NCBI GenBank assembly: GCA_013365365.1
Contig: JABVXU010000023.1
Span: 186,001 to 250,000 of the forward strand
Reading direction: 5' to 3'
DNA from: Cruorifilaria tuberocauda
Lineage: Eukaryota; Nematoda; Chromadorea; Rhabditida; Onchocercidae
Length of the DNA stretch: 64,000 nucleotides
Shown here: piece by piece, positions 26,231 to 39,000 of the stretch
Numbering within the stretch: the stretch's first letter is position 1
Layout of the letters: each line of letters begins with the position of its first letter
Position numbers and translations under genes: made by a program
The notes under the pieces: model-generated
What the model was told of the DNA's origin: nothing
Seen by the model: the letters and a program-made list of their open reading frames with translations, nothing else
The model's database searches: none

Positions 26231-29168
26231 TTAGGAAAATGGAACAATTCTAGGATTTTGAATAAGAAAATGAAGAAGCTGGTGCTGCTGTTGAGGTAAT
26301 GCTGGAATGGTACCGGTACAGAATAATGTAGGTGAAAATATGGTTGCCAGATTTTCAATACTCATTTTATTCTCGGTACTGTTACCAGCTACTCTTTGCA
26401 TATGTATCAATATCGCTAGCAATGTCCGGCCATTTGCTTCATTTAATTCCTTTAAAGCCTTCCTAAAAAAGAAAAAATTCAATTTTTTCTCTAACCTATT
26501 ACACTTAAGCTCCATCTTCCACTGCGATATCTTACTCACAGTTATTCGATAATCATATATTAGTATATAAATTTCCTATAACTTTTGATGAAATAGCTTT
26601 TGCATCGTCTTTTAATAAATCACGACTTTTTTGCCCGAAACTAAAATATTTCTAAGGATTTGAGTTGCATAATAGAATCAGGACGAATGGTATACCTGCA
26701 CATTTTTGATCGCTCGTGAAAAGCTCGGTTATTGGTATAGGCGGTAAGTAAAGACCGATATACAGAAAATGGCACAAGTTGCTGTGGTAAAAGCCTGAGG
26801 TATAGTTTTAGAAGGCCAGCGACGGTATGAATATCTTCAATAATCGACAGGTCAACCTTATGAAGGGTATCGAACTGTCGACGTAATCTTTCCATTTGTT
26901 CGTGAGAACCAGACACCTAAAATGAGTTCATCGTTTGATCAATTCCCTCAAAATTATCTGATATAGGCGATCCTCGGTAATTCCGATACTTGTCTTCACT
27001 CATTTAGTTCCTCCTTTTGGAAATAAAATCAAAATCTTTCTATACAGATAAATATGTACAATATATACATTTACTTAATCCTTTTTTTCCTACTTTTATA
27101 TATTTTAATATATATACTTTTATATATTTTAATTTGCCACGAAAACCATTGAATCATTTAAAAAAATATTAAAGAAACCCTATAGATTCCTTCCGCACGT
27201 AAACCACGACGTTCAACCTCGGTAATGCAGGCAGAAACAACAGGCGGAATGTTTACAGCATGTGCCATACACAGTGTACTGATATCCACAGCAAACATAC
27301 GCTTTACATATTTCGCTTCTGGTCGGCAATCATGTATAGTACGCTCACTGCATTTTTTATGAGCACAAAAACCGCAGTCTTCGCATTTAACACCCTTAAA
27401 TTGTCATCACATTCCAACCAACATTTACTTCATCTCAATTTTTAAATGAAATAAAATTGTAAATGCACATAACCAGGTATGTTTCAGGGATTAAGAACAC
27501 GACATTGTGTGGTTTTATCTACATGGTTTTTGTTAGGAAAAGATAGAAGTTCACAAAGTGACCAGATAATTTTACTGAGGGTATACAAAAATCAGCAAAA
27601 ATTTAATAAAAAAATAAAGAAACCTGTTGAACTAGTCCCCACATAAAATTGCGACAGTAATCACAATAATGTGGTATCCGGAATGTAGCTGGTGTAAAAT
27701 TATGACACCGAGAACAGGACTGTCGCCGACAATCGGTTGCTTTTTGATACTGCGAATAAGGACTTTGCTCATAAATCGCTTCATCAGCCATACGCTGTAT
27801 GTAATCATTCGCATGTTTCTCCATGTGCATCGTTATCAATCCATCTGCTACTAAATCTTCCAAATGTTCAAATCTAAACTTCACATTCATATTATATTTC
27901 GAAAAAATATAAATAAAATTTATTGGAACAAAATTTACTACAGACATTTACTATACGTAAATGTCTGTAGTAAATTTTTATTTTCGTGTTCATCTTTCAA
28001 ATAATATTTTTTATATTACTACTTAAAAACCGAGATTTAGCCCATTATGAATGTTATCTCCTCATTATCATAACCTATCAAATATTAACTGTATGAAAAG
28101 TTTTCAAACTTAATTCTATCCATTCTTTAATATTGCCAGCCTAATCAGCCTTAATTCAGTGGATTTAATTACCTAAGATTTTTCATAATAAATTTATTCA
28201 TAATTTCTTATTCCTTATAAAAGGCCAATGCAATATATGGTAATTACATGATGAGGAAACATCAATAACGCAGTGTAATTTAGAACAATATAAACATAAG
28301 CATAAATTATTTACCTTTTTTCGCCAACATAATGCATACCATCGTAGAACAGCTTATAATTTAGTACACGTCCATCGAAAAACATGCATAACGTATTAGC
28401 ACCTGGTGAACGTCTGGATGCCCTAACCAAAAAAGCACCTTCACCAGCTTCCAACAACATATTATCAGCCACTTCTCGCTCGATTAAACCATGAAACTCG
28501 CCACCATACTAAAATATTAATTCTTACTAATAAAGGGAAAAATAATGCTAAATTATAGCGTCATCTATTTGAAAATAAATATATCAACACAAGCATAGTC
28601 ACAGACAACTATTTGAAATTTTAAACTTTGATAAAAGATTGGAATAACGGATAAATAAAGAAGGCTATACTCTCAAAATACTAGCATTAATCAAGTAGGG
28701 GCATTCTTAGTTAATTTAATTATGATTCAATACCAACATCACATTTCAACACTGAATTTTAATTCAATATAAATTAGGCTTAACCAAAAACGCATTAATC
28801 CAATTCATTTTAACTTCAATATCAATTTCAATACTCCAATTTATGAATAAAACTTGTAACTCAGTTTTATCCCAATACATTCACGCCGACACTACTTTAT
28901 CCGACGATATTATCACTGATCAGTTTGGCCTAATCCAAATGTACCAGTTTGCACAACATATTAGTTCATAATTAAATCAGCAATGTTGCATACCAAAGTA
29001 TCACGTTGGCAGTTGAGTATGGCAAATATTCATTTGAAAAAATAGAAAACATGGTACCTGGGGTGGTGAGGAATCCGGTGACACAGTACACATAACAGGA
29101 AACGGTCGTGGCGCAGCTTCCTGAAGCAAATATAAATTTTGCTTCCAGTATCCAACTTCTTCCTCCAT
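26231..29168 (-). CDS. chin-1: Chimaerin: SH2-C1-RhoGAP Rac GTPase-activating protein
   Basis: Diacylglycerol-responsive GAP that turns off Rac. Exons: 29168-29058, 28508-28315, 27873-27624, 27394-27179, 26916-26696, 26462-26231 (407 residues). The order is that of alpha2/beta2 chimaerin. An N-terminal YWKQNLY..Q.EAP-like segment leads into an SH2 domain (about 41-125) with EFHGLI, the FLVRAS phosphotyrosine loop and YYDG-like FYDGMHYVG. The C1 domain (about 159-208) has a complete His/Cys zinc pattern: HNF, HYCDYC, CEDCGFCAHKKC, HDC. The RhoGAP domain (about 220-405) carries the arginine finger at Arg257 in EGIYRVSG, then AGLLKLYLRLLP, and ends IVPFS. In-frame TAA 12 bases upstream supports the ATG at 29168 unless a further 5' exon exists. 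The intron before the C1-completing exon ends in AAG. The gene converges on the ALDH fusion gene and diverges from eEF1B. Confidence 0.93.
27091..27133. repeat. Two 19-bp direct copies, 24-base period
   Basis: The same 19-base T/A-rich unit occurs at 27091-27109 and 27115-27133, separated by ATATA, in a chimaerin intron. A small tandem duplication with no evident function. Confidence 0.7.
27930..27978. repeat. Perfect 22-bp inverted repeat, 5-base loop
   Basis: Left arm 27930-27951 and right arm 27957-27978 are exactly complementary around the loop TATAC. It lies in the chimaerin intron between the SH2 and C1 exons, 57 bases before the acceptor on the minus strand. It would form a strong short hairpin in the pre-mRNA. 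Confidence 0.95.
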
Positions 29169-30115
29169 TCCATCCAATTATCGACTCCAAATATTTGGAA
29201 AAAAATGGATTTTATTCCCAACAGATTTGAATTCTAGTACTTTGAATTCGTTTACTTCAACTGTTTCATCAAGCATAATAGAGTAAACGAAGAGTGGCAA
29301 TTAGTTAGTAACACAAAATTATGATATAAATCTGCACTTTATGCTGCAATATATGGTTAAAATTTCGAGGAGATTCCAACCATATGGTTACGATAGAATA
29401 ATGGTAGATTCGTGGAGCGACTGCGGGCGATGCTCATTGGTGATTTGTAGGGCTTATCCGAGAGTCGGGAGACAGTTTCTCCCAATAGTATTCTTTCGAT
29501 TTGAACCTCAATTTCAGGGATCCCTGAGGGATTTAATTAGATTTCCGTTTTGTATCAACAGAGTTATTTTCCAATGATATTTCGAATTTCGTTTGAATTA
29601 AAGAATTCAATAATTTAAAAAATTTTTCTTTTTCGACGACATCATAATACAGAGAGAGATGAAACTTGTCTAGAAATCTGAGCTAAATATTATTACTATA
29701 TTAGATACCATTTGTTTAATTGCTTAATTCGGAGTACTATAAAAGTTTTATCTCTTTGTACTTGAAAATAATTTTTCTTTGATTTGCTAAACACCAGTTC
29801 TATTTTTTATTTGTATGTGAATTAATATAAAAATAGCTTGTACCAAATAATTTTCGCTTTTTTACTTTACTCAGATTATTCTTCAAATTGTGGTTGCGAA
29901 AGCAAAATGCATAATATTATTGAAATAATTTATGGTGATGTGCAAAAACGTTCAAACGAATGTTTGTAGGTTCCATAGTAAATTGTTCTGTCTATGAGTG
30001 ACTATGATTTTTTTTTCCCGTTCTCTTCTTTTGCTTTCTTGTACTTCTGTACTCTCTGCCATATTATATACTTTCAGTGAAATTCAGCATCATACATTTT
30101 TAGCGATATCTGCAG
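29169..30115. other. Intergenic region between divergent chimaerin and eEF1B
   Basis: About 950 bases that should hold both promoters. A 78-codon open frame at 29341-29577 (+) lies in a patch slightly richer in G+C; it has no recognisable domain and I treat it as chance or upstream untranslated sequence. The acceptor CTGCAG ending at 30115, 26 bases before the eEF1B ATG, is a likely spliced-leader site. Confidence 0.55.
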
Positions 30116-30141
30116 GTGAATTTAACTCATATTTGACGACA

Positions 30142-32428
30142 ATGTATGATTTGAAGGCAGATGCTGGATTAGCAGTTTTTGATGGACATTTGAAGGATTT
30201 TGCATATGCATCCGGGTGATTCACATGTTTTAGTAATTTATTTTTTTGTTCTCGATAATGCTAAAATTTTTTTTTATGGAATAAATAAATGCTGGGCAAA
30301 GATTAATGTAAGACCTAAGATTTTTGCAAATCAAGTAATGTAAATATTATTTAAGATTCCTATATCAACTCATTTTTTTCTGTAACTTTAATTGATTATC
30401 CTACCGCTGTTTTATTGCAATATTTCATTGATATCAATAATAATAATGGCGGTAAGAGGAATAGAGTTTGGACAGTGTTTGGAGACAGAAATTATAATAT
30501 TCGTGAGAAAATAGTCATGTAAGTGAGTGGTATGATTAACTGATTAACTTTATACTTTTCGTTTCTTATGATGGGATATAGGGATTAGCCTTTCAGGTAT
30601 ACACCGTCTGGTGATGACGCACGGCTGTTCAGGTTGCTCAAGTCAGAACCAGCTGTGAAATACGTTAATGTTTTGAGATGGTACCGGAATATAGGAAGTT
30701 ATAGCGACGAAGAACGAGAATCGTAAACAATTTTGTTTTCTTTATTCTACAGTTATTTAGTAATTTCTCTATTTATAATTAATGTTGCTGCTATTAATAA
30801 GATATCAAGGTAGCCACTTTGAATCTTGCTATATATTCCAGGAATTTTATTCAGTCAGAATGGATAAAATAAGTCACATGTTGATCTTTTTTCCTTCCTT
30901 TCTCTCATGAATTGGGTAAAGTCCTATCGTAGGATACGTTTATCATTACCTACTATGATAGTAAAGTACTTATTACAGTTCTCGTATTTTTTAATCATCA
31001 ATTCTTAACTTCTGAAAAAAGAGAAGTGAATGAAATGACTTTGTTGGAAATCGTTGGAAAATCGTTTTTCTCTTTTCAGATGGTCTACTCCGATGGCTCC
31101 TACCAATGGAGTACTCGAAAAGAAAGGGCCTGACTGCGAATTTGATTTATTCGGTTCAGATGATGAAGATGATGAAGAAAAAGTACGCATAACCGCTGCA
31201 CGGCTGAAGGTTTAATTTGTTTTCTTTGTATATTTCAAATAATGAGCCTCATGTGATGTGAACAAAAGTCTTAATTTCAAATATCTGGAACGTGGATGAT
31301 TCATAGAAAAAAACGGAGTTAACAGTATGTGAAAGAAATAAATAATTTTATAAACTATTCTTCACCATCTTATTTGTATGGAAATTTGAGTAATTCAGGA
31401 AGATACAAGTGAATTAATTATGATATATTCATTATGCTGTTCATTGCCTACCTCTACCTCTTTAAGTGAGAAAATGTTTTTAAAAAAGTTTCTCTCTTCC
31501 TAGCTGATCAAAGAAGCAATGATTACACATCTAATAGAAGTTCGACAAGTTTAGTAAATAATTTGTAACACATGTCAAAATTGAATTCGAAGACAATTAT
31601 AAATAATGATCTTTAAGTTTATTGCGTGATTTCTAGCATATCGACGTAAGTCGCATAAAAGATATGTCTGCAGATCATTCAGTGAATTAAAGTTACATTC
31701 ATCTGAAGTTATGGAGATTGTTTTTGAAGGCATATGAGGAGAAAAAAGCAAAAAAGCCTGCTGCAATTGCGAAGTCTAATATTATTTTTGATGTAAAACC
31801 ATGGGATGATTCGATTGAAATGGCCGAGATTGAGAAGAATATAAGAACAATCGAATTAGATGGGCTTGTTTGGGGAGCAGCGAAAGTTTTGCCCGTGGCT
31901 TATGGCATCAAAAAACTTCAAGTATGAGATTTGCTCTACAACTTTTCATAGATGGAATCCGGGCAAAAAAGTGACTACTGCAAGTTGAAATAGTATGGAG
32001 TTTTATTACAACAAGAAGAAATATATAAGAAATTTTAGTACATAGTATATTTTATATTACGTAATCAAGGGACAATGAATGTATAGTAGTGCGCTTATAT
32101 AGATCAAACAAGCAGCATAATCGGCTGAAAATAAAGGGCAGATGTTAGTGAAGCGAAATTTAGTCGAACACTGAGAAACAAAGCGATATCGTATTTTTCT
32201 AATTCAGATGTTAAAATAGTTAGACGATTTCAAAAGATTTAATTTTTGGCAAAAAGCTAAAATGTTTCGTAATTCGGAATTTAAATATTGGCTAAAATAA
32301 CATGATTTTTTTAGATTTGTTGTGTGCTGGAAGATGAGAAAGTATCTTCTGATTGGTTAGAGGAACAAATCGTGGGCTTCGATGATTTAGTGCAGTCGGT
32401 TGATATTGTAGCTTTCAATAAAGTATAA
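30142..32428 (+). CDS. eef-1B.1: Translation elongation factor eEF1B, beta-type exchange factor
   Basis: Guanine-nucleotide exchange factor that recharges eEF1A with GTP in the cytosol. Exons: 30142-30215, 30597-30722, 31080-31209, 31730-31921, 32315-32428 (211 residues, the usual length of the beta/alpha form). The N-terminus (DLKADAGL.., YTPSGDD.RLF, ALRWY-like [10 protein letters not shown]) is the small GST-C-like part that binds eEF1B gamma. It is followed by the diagnostic [13 protein letters not shown] acidic motif, which holds the CK2 site. The C-terminal GEF domain has [45 protein letters not shown]. The fourth exon begins after a TTGAAG acceptor. AATAAA at 32466-32471 is a likely poly(A) signal. 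The next gene starts 640 bases further on the same strand. Confidence 0.95.
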
Positions 32429-33062
32429 CGAATGACAACTCTTTCAATTGTTGATATTGTTGAAGAATAAATTATTTCATAAATTTTGCTTTTCAGTTTT
32501 TATTACAATTTTCGTTATAGTACACACCACATTATTATCGTTCTCTCGAAAATTTAGCTTAAACTTTTACTTAAATATTCTGGATAGTAAAATAGTAATC
32601 AGAAGAAGAAGAATGGGATATGGAACGGAGTTTCAGCAATTCATTTTGACGTTCTATTGTTTCAAATTCAAATATTTTAAGGGAACGATTGGTCATCTTC
32701 GAAGCATCGAAATTTATCTCTTTTAAAATTTTAACGTTTCGTTGTAGCACGAAAGTTCGCTGATGAAATAAAAGTTTTAAATCGGTGGATAGGACGTTAT
32801 ATGCCTTAGCGATCGGGAATTCAAGTTATCAGATTTATTATTATTAGCATGGTCATCAGCCGATCACTGGATGAAATGACTCGACTATCGTATTGTGGTA
32901 TTGTGAATCCGTATTGTAAAGGCGGCATAATCAGCGCAACCTTATCGCTATCTTAAAACGCATTGCTGTGGTTACTCAGGTATATCATATTGATCTTCTG
33001 AAGATGAAATTTATTAAAATTTTAATCTTTTCCGAAAAAATTTCTCATTTTTATATTTTCAG
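32429..33062 (+). other. Short gap between eEF1B and TANGO6-like genes
   Basis: 640 bases with AATAAA at 32466-32471, then AT-rich sequence ending in ATATTTTCAG at 33062, six bases before the next ATG. This looks like a 3' UTR followed by an outron with a trans-splice acceptor. No exon seen. Confidence 0.55.
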
Positions 33063-33068
33063 ATTAGG

Positions 33069-36000
33069 ATGAATGAAATAACTATTCACGATTATCTTTC
33101 TTTGATACAAATAGGATGCACACGTAAGTTTTAAATTTGACTGAAATTGAATCCATGTCTTTATGTTTTATGATTGCGATATCTTTCACGTGGTAGCAAA
33201 TTATTATTCTACGTTCTAAATTATAAATTATGCATAACTATCCAGTGTTTGAAGTTACAATATATGCTATGAAACGATGAATTAGGTGAAAAGGATGAAT
33301 TTCAGTTGATTGCAAGGAAAGATGTAGAATTTTTGCAGTCCAAGAAATGTTTGGTCAAAATTGAAAAATTCCTCAGGAACATTTTTGAAATTATGATACA
33401 CTGTGATGTTTTCTATGTAGAACTTCATATTTGTTAGAAGCAATGGTGGATTGGAAAAAGCGAAATAATATAAACATAAATCTGAATTTGATGCATGAAG
33501 AAAAAGATTAATATAGATATGCAGTAGATTTGCAGTCTAACGTGGGTAGAAAGTTGCATAGAAATTAAGATATAATGCATTTGGGAATATATGAGCTGGT
33601 TATTAAGGTCTATCTCGATAAGATAAACTAGCGGATACATCGTCTGATGTCTGATTCCTATTATTTTGGATTTGGAAATCAAGAAACTGCATTGCATATA
33701 ACCAGTCTAAATTATAGATAACAATAGCTTGAAATATTCATATATACGTTTTTAAATTTTCCAGCTCTGAATTTACCGAAAGTGAGACGGCTACCATTCG
33801 ATCCGTTAAAACATCAAACAATACATTTGGAATGTTTAATGCGAAGTAAGGGAGTGGTAGATGCACGACTGAATGAAGAATATCCATTACCATATTTGGA
33901 AAATATTCCATATGATTTGAATGTTAGCAAAACCACTCCGTTTGGTGATCAAAATTATTGTATGTCTTCAACGTTAGCACCACCATCACCTACTGCGGAT
34001 TTTGCGGAATCTGAAATCGATTATCGAATTCATTATTCTCACCGCATGCTATATTTACTGAAGAAGGTTATCATTTCACTATTTTTTTCTCTTTTTTTTG
34101 ATTTTGTTTTACCGTTCTTCAGTTAATTAACAACCTTTTTATTTCTGTTTTATATTTGCTTGTATATTTCCCAAGATCTAGGAAGTTGCTTATAGGTAGC
34201 AGAAATTTTGGATGAAATGCGCATGACAGCAAGTAACCCATCCACTCTACTCTCAGTTAACCAGCTTTCAATAATAGAAATAGCATTCGAGTTTATTATT
34301 CCAACAGCAGTTCGGCCATATGTTGATAATGGTAAGTGATTTTTTCGCTCTCAATTTCCTTTTATATACAGAATCAATCGTTACGTATCATTTACGTCCT
34401 CTCAAAGAGACTATTTCTGAAACGGAAATTCAAAACAATTTTTTTTTGATTCGAACCAAATACTAATCCATTTTTATTATCATTCAGGTGTGATTCTACA
34501 CTTGGGTAGGAGTAACCTCGTGGAGCATTGGAAACCGATTGTTGGTGATATTAAATTTCGCAAGAAACAGGTTATTTTTGTTAGTAGATAACGTTTTTTG
34601 GCAAGGAATGTATTATGCAGCATCATTCCTAACATTCAGTTTCATTGATTAGGCTTAAGCTTATGTATGTTAAGTCTAGACATTTAATGCAAATAAAAAA
34701 AATATCCTGAATTCATATTAAATATCTACTGTTTGCTTCTCCACATTTGTAAGTTAAATATGGATGGCTTTCTTTACTATGATTATCTTTTTACAGGACT
34801 TACTATTTAGTCTTCAGTGTTTGCAAACTAGTTTTCAGTTTGCAGATTTTACTGTCTACATTTCTGAGATTTTTTGATTACACAGTCAGTTCGATTACTG
34901 CAAGATAACTTGACTGATTGATTTGTCGAATGTTGCATGCATTTACGGCATCATTATTTTGTTAATCACACGCCACCGTGCGTTATAATTAATGTTCTTT
35001 TTTTAGTTAAAGAAAACATTAGAAGTTTTTGATATATTGATGAATTCATGCGAAATGATAAAGAATTGTATAGTGAAGAAATTTCTGACAGATTATATAT
35101 GTTTGAATGAACAGGTTTGCTGGCTTCGATTTGCTTCTTTTCATATTAAATCTTTCTTTTTAGTCTCTGTGGTTTCGATATTCATCTTTTATGTGAATAA
35201 TTTTTGATGCTATTTAAGAAAAAATAGAAATGGAATAGAAAACTCTTTCTTTTATTTCAAAGGTTGAATGCGGCTTTTTTTTTGCAGTTGGTCAAATTGG
35301 GTGAGAAAGATCACAAAGAAAATTATGAGAAATTTATTCTAAGCGTTGACAGGTATTATTTTCACTTTGCGATAAATAATTTATGCCTTCCCAACTAGGA
35401 GTAACGTGAAAGAATTTGTGATTCACTACATTCCAACTGAAACTGTTACAAGTGAATCGTTTAAGTGAGTGAATAAAAAAATCATTTTTTTTAAGTGGTA
35501 TTTTAGTTAATTTTTGTTTTTCAGACCCATGTTGATCACTTCGCTATTCGTTTTATTAACTGCGAATAAGAAGCAGCCAAAATGGTTACATGTAAGTTAT
35601 AAATTTTATGATGGCCATATTAAGATACGGTAAATGTACATTTTATTTAAAAGTAATTCAGTAATTTTGGTCCTTATAATATCAACACAATTCATAATTT
35701 TTCTTCGAATGATAATTTTATTTTACTTACATCTTCATATATTTTTTGACTTTCAGAAAGCAATAAGCAAGCATATTACCAAACTTTTGTTGTTGAAGAA
35801 TGGATTGTATCATTTAATTACAGCAATAACCGAAGGTTTTTTTGTCGTTCTATTTCAAATCAATGGTTTTCATTAATTTCAAGATCATTTCCAGAATAAT
35901 AAAATTGAGGGTTATTTCTATAATATTTTTTTACAAGTGCAATTTTTTATAGGTGCAAATTGTTTTGGAGATTTTGGATTTGTGCAATCATTGTCTCGAA

Positions 36001-39000
36001 TATTGGTAACAGTTCCTTATAAAGTATCGAAAGAGAAATATTATGTTTCCTTAATTGAGAATTTTTTAGTTATCATAGAGGTTAGTAATTTGGTTATTTA
36101 TAATTCTGATATCTTTTTTTAATTTTTATTGATTTTATTCACAACAAAATGTACTTATAGTTGCTTAATGCAGAAGGATGTAGCAATTTTTGGCCCTGTT
36201 ACAATTATTAATCATTTTAACACATAATGCGATCATGCTAGCAGTAGAATCAAACAATGTGATTTAGTTCCTTCAAACATATCCTACTTATGTTTTCATC
36301 ACAGTATAGTGACGCCCTTATTAAGAAGTCTGCTGCAAGTTATGATCGGAGAACCTTGACGATCAAGAAATAGTAATATCTATTATGAAGATACATATAT
36401 ATCACAGCCTCTTTGTGATGTTAAGTTCTGCTTAATCGAAAAAATGAAAAAAAAGAAAGTTAAATTGAAATGAGATCAGAGTAAAATAATGAGCATTAAT
36501 TTCAATTTTAGAACCATCCAAATGCTGGAGATGTTGCTGTTTGCTTTACCGTTGTGTTAGATATGTTACCAAAAGAATTAGTCGAAATGATTTTCGATAC
36601 ATTATTACTGCCGTGGGAGGTTTGTATCTTTGGTTAAAAGTGAATACAAAAAAATGAAATGTATTAGTTTCTATTTTTAATTTTAGAATTAACTAACAGT
36701 TTTTTAAAATTGAATTGAATAAAGCACATTGCATATAATCGTAATTTTTAAGGACATATTGTTAAAGTATCTATTACCATAAACACGTTGGATGTTGTAA
36801 TTGAATCTCTAAGATTTCATTTAAATAAATCATAATAACAATCAGTAAATAACTGAATAAAATTTTTAAATTTCAGAATCTCAAAATTGATTGTTTTTCA
36901 AAATACCCACCGAAAAAGAGTGATTTTTTTAATCCAATGTTAGATAGATCACTCAGAATTTTGTCATTTTATACCAAAGCTCTTCCTCGAGGAATGCATT
37001 TACCGCTCTTTTGCAAATTTAAAGGGGTAAAAGAGTTAATTTTATTTATTATTTGTTGAATTTTTTTTTGTCTTTTCTGTTGAAATATATTTTAACATTT
37101 ATCTTTCAAAAGTTTAAAACTCAGTGATATTAGCTTTAGGTAATTCAACTTACAAGCTATACATTGGAGAGAATAATTTGAGCATTGACATTGGGATCAT
37201 TTTTAGAACTATTATCATCATTAAGCCTGCTAAGTGGAAATGAAAGCCTTAGTGACATGTTCTAAATCATATTATGTTCAAAAATAACGTGTAAACACTT
37301 CCTTTTTTCTGTAGCGATGGAAAGAAGTTAAGGATAATGTGTCTTTTTCTGATGGACTATGATTTGATTTGAGTCATGTTAACCTGTTTTCTGAAAGAAG
37401 TAAATGAGTTTAATTAATACTGTTTTTGTTGGTGTTTCATTCATATATGTAATATGTAACGTAATAGTCATTTACAGTTATTCAATTTATGGACTCTACT
37501 GTTTGCAAGCTACACAGAAAATCGAAAAAATCGATTTAATGGGATCTCAGTAGAGTATGACAATGCTGGTCAGGGGATATTTGATATTTTATATCGAATT
37601 CTCGATGATCCATCATTCGAAACTGTAGATGAGAAGGTTAGGAAACCCTTTATTGTCTTGTGGCAATTTTTCATTTAATTACAGTTATGATTCTAGTCAT
37701 AGTTTTCGTCATAATTCTGATCCATATTTTTTTAGGCTACTATTAACTAATTGTTTGAAATCATGTAAAATGTTTCAGTATTTTATTTTCTGCTCTTTTA
37801 TATTTATGCTTATATTTCTCTATTCGATTAATTATCACTCTTTCCTTCTAGCAAATATGAAATAATGAACAAAAAAAAGTAAAAGAAATAAAACCTGTTT
37901 AACTTATTGAACATTTATCACTGCTCAAAAAGTTAAGCAACTTTTACTTCATATTTATAAGATTGCCCAGAATTTCAGGCTGAATTTCTTGTTCGGCAAA
38001 TAGAAAATGAGTGCGATTCGTATCTACCAGAGCTAAGTTACAGAAAGGTTATTTTTATTCCATGTATTTCGGTTACTGAGAAGATTCTGAGGCAGTATTA
38101 ATGAAAATAATCTATATGTGATTTAAAGATTATTAATTAATTGTTGTTTTCGTAGATTCTGATTGAAGAGGTCGGGCAAAAGGAAGTCAAGGAAGAAAAC
38201 AGGCAAACAAATGCTTTATCGATTACCTCAACTATCTATGGTAGTCAAATCTTTTGGCTAAAACTTCTTAAAACTCACTTTGCTAATCTTCGGATCTATC
38301 TTAAAAAGCCTGAAAAAGCAGAAAGCTCATTCATTCGTTTCGAGAAAGGAATTTTGAAGATTTTACAGGTAGAAATCGTTTTATATAAAATGTCACAGAA
38401 GCAATAGTGCAAGAATATTTTTTAAAAAAAGTAAGGGAGAAATGTTATTCAAAGCTTCATAAAGTCTCTTGAATTGATAACCATGTAATATGAAATGTGA
38501 TAAAGTGTACAATTTCAAAGTATTTTCAATGGGTAGAAACTATTTGTTTGATTCTTTCAGAAAATTCAGGATGATGAGCCAAAAGCATCATGTCGTTTAG
38601 CAATCAGGGCGGCAATGTGTTGTATCCAGCGTTGGGCAAAAATCGAATCTGCAAATAATAATTATGAAAGCACTTGTAGTTCTCGAGAGATATCGGAAAA
38701 TGAGGAAATGAGCTTTGAAGGAAGTAAGAATACTTTTTTTCTGCTGAAGAAAGTATTTTTCATAAATCAAATATTTTCAATTTCAATAATTAAGCTTAGA
38801 TCACATTTCATTTCTCAAGTCTTCATGCTCTAGCTTGCTGTTCAGAATTACATAAGACTGGAGACTGGAGATTCTGAAAACTTGACAAGTGACTTTTATT
38901 TCATGAGCTTTTTCTGTTGCTTCATTATAATTGTTTTTGATTCTCAGGGAAACAGAAAGTGAACTATTTTTTGAACGATTTGTTGCGCATTTTGTCAGAG

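Noticed and set aside
29341..29577. 78-codon open frame between chimaerin and eEF1B
   Set aside because: No family similarity or splice context; probably upstream untranslated or promoter sequence.
34448..34457. GATTCGAACC, a tRNA B-box-like word on the minus strand
   Set aside because: The T-arm does not pair, no A box or acceptor stem is near, and it sits in a TANGO6 intron.
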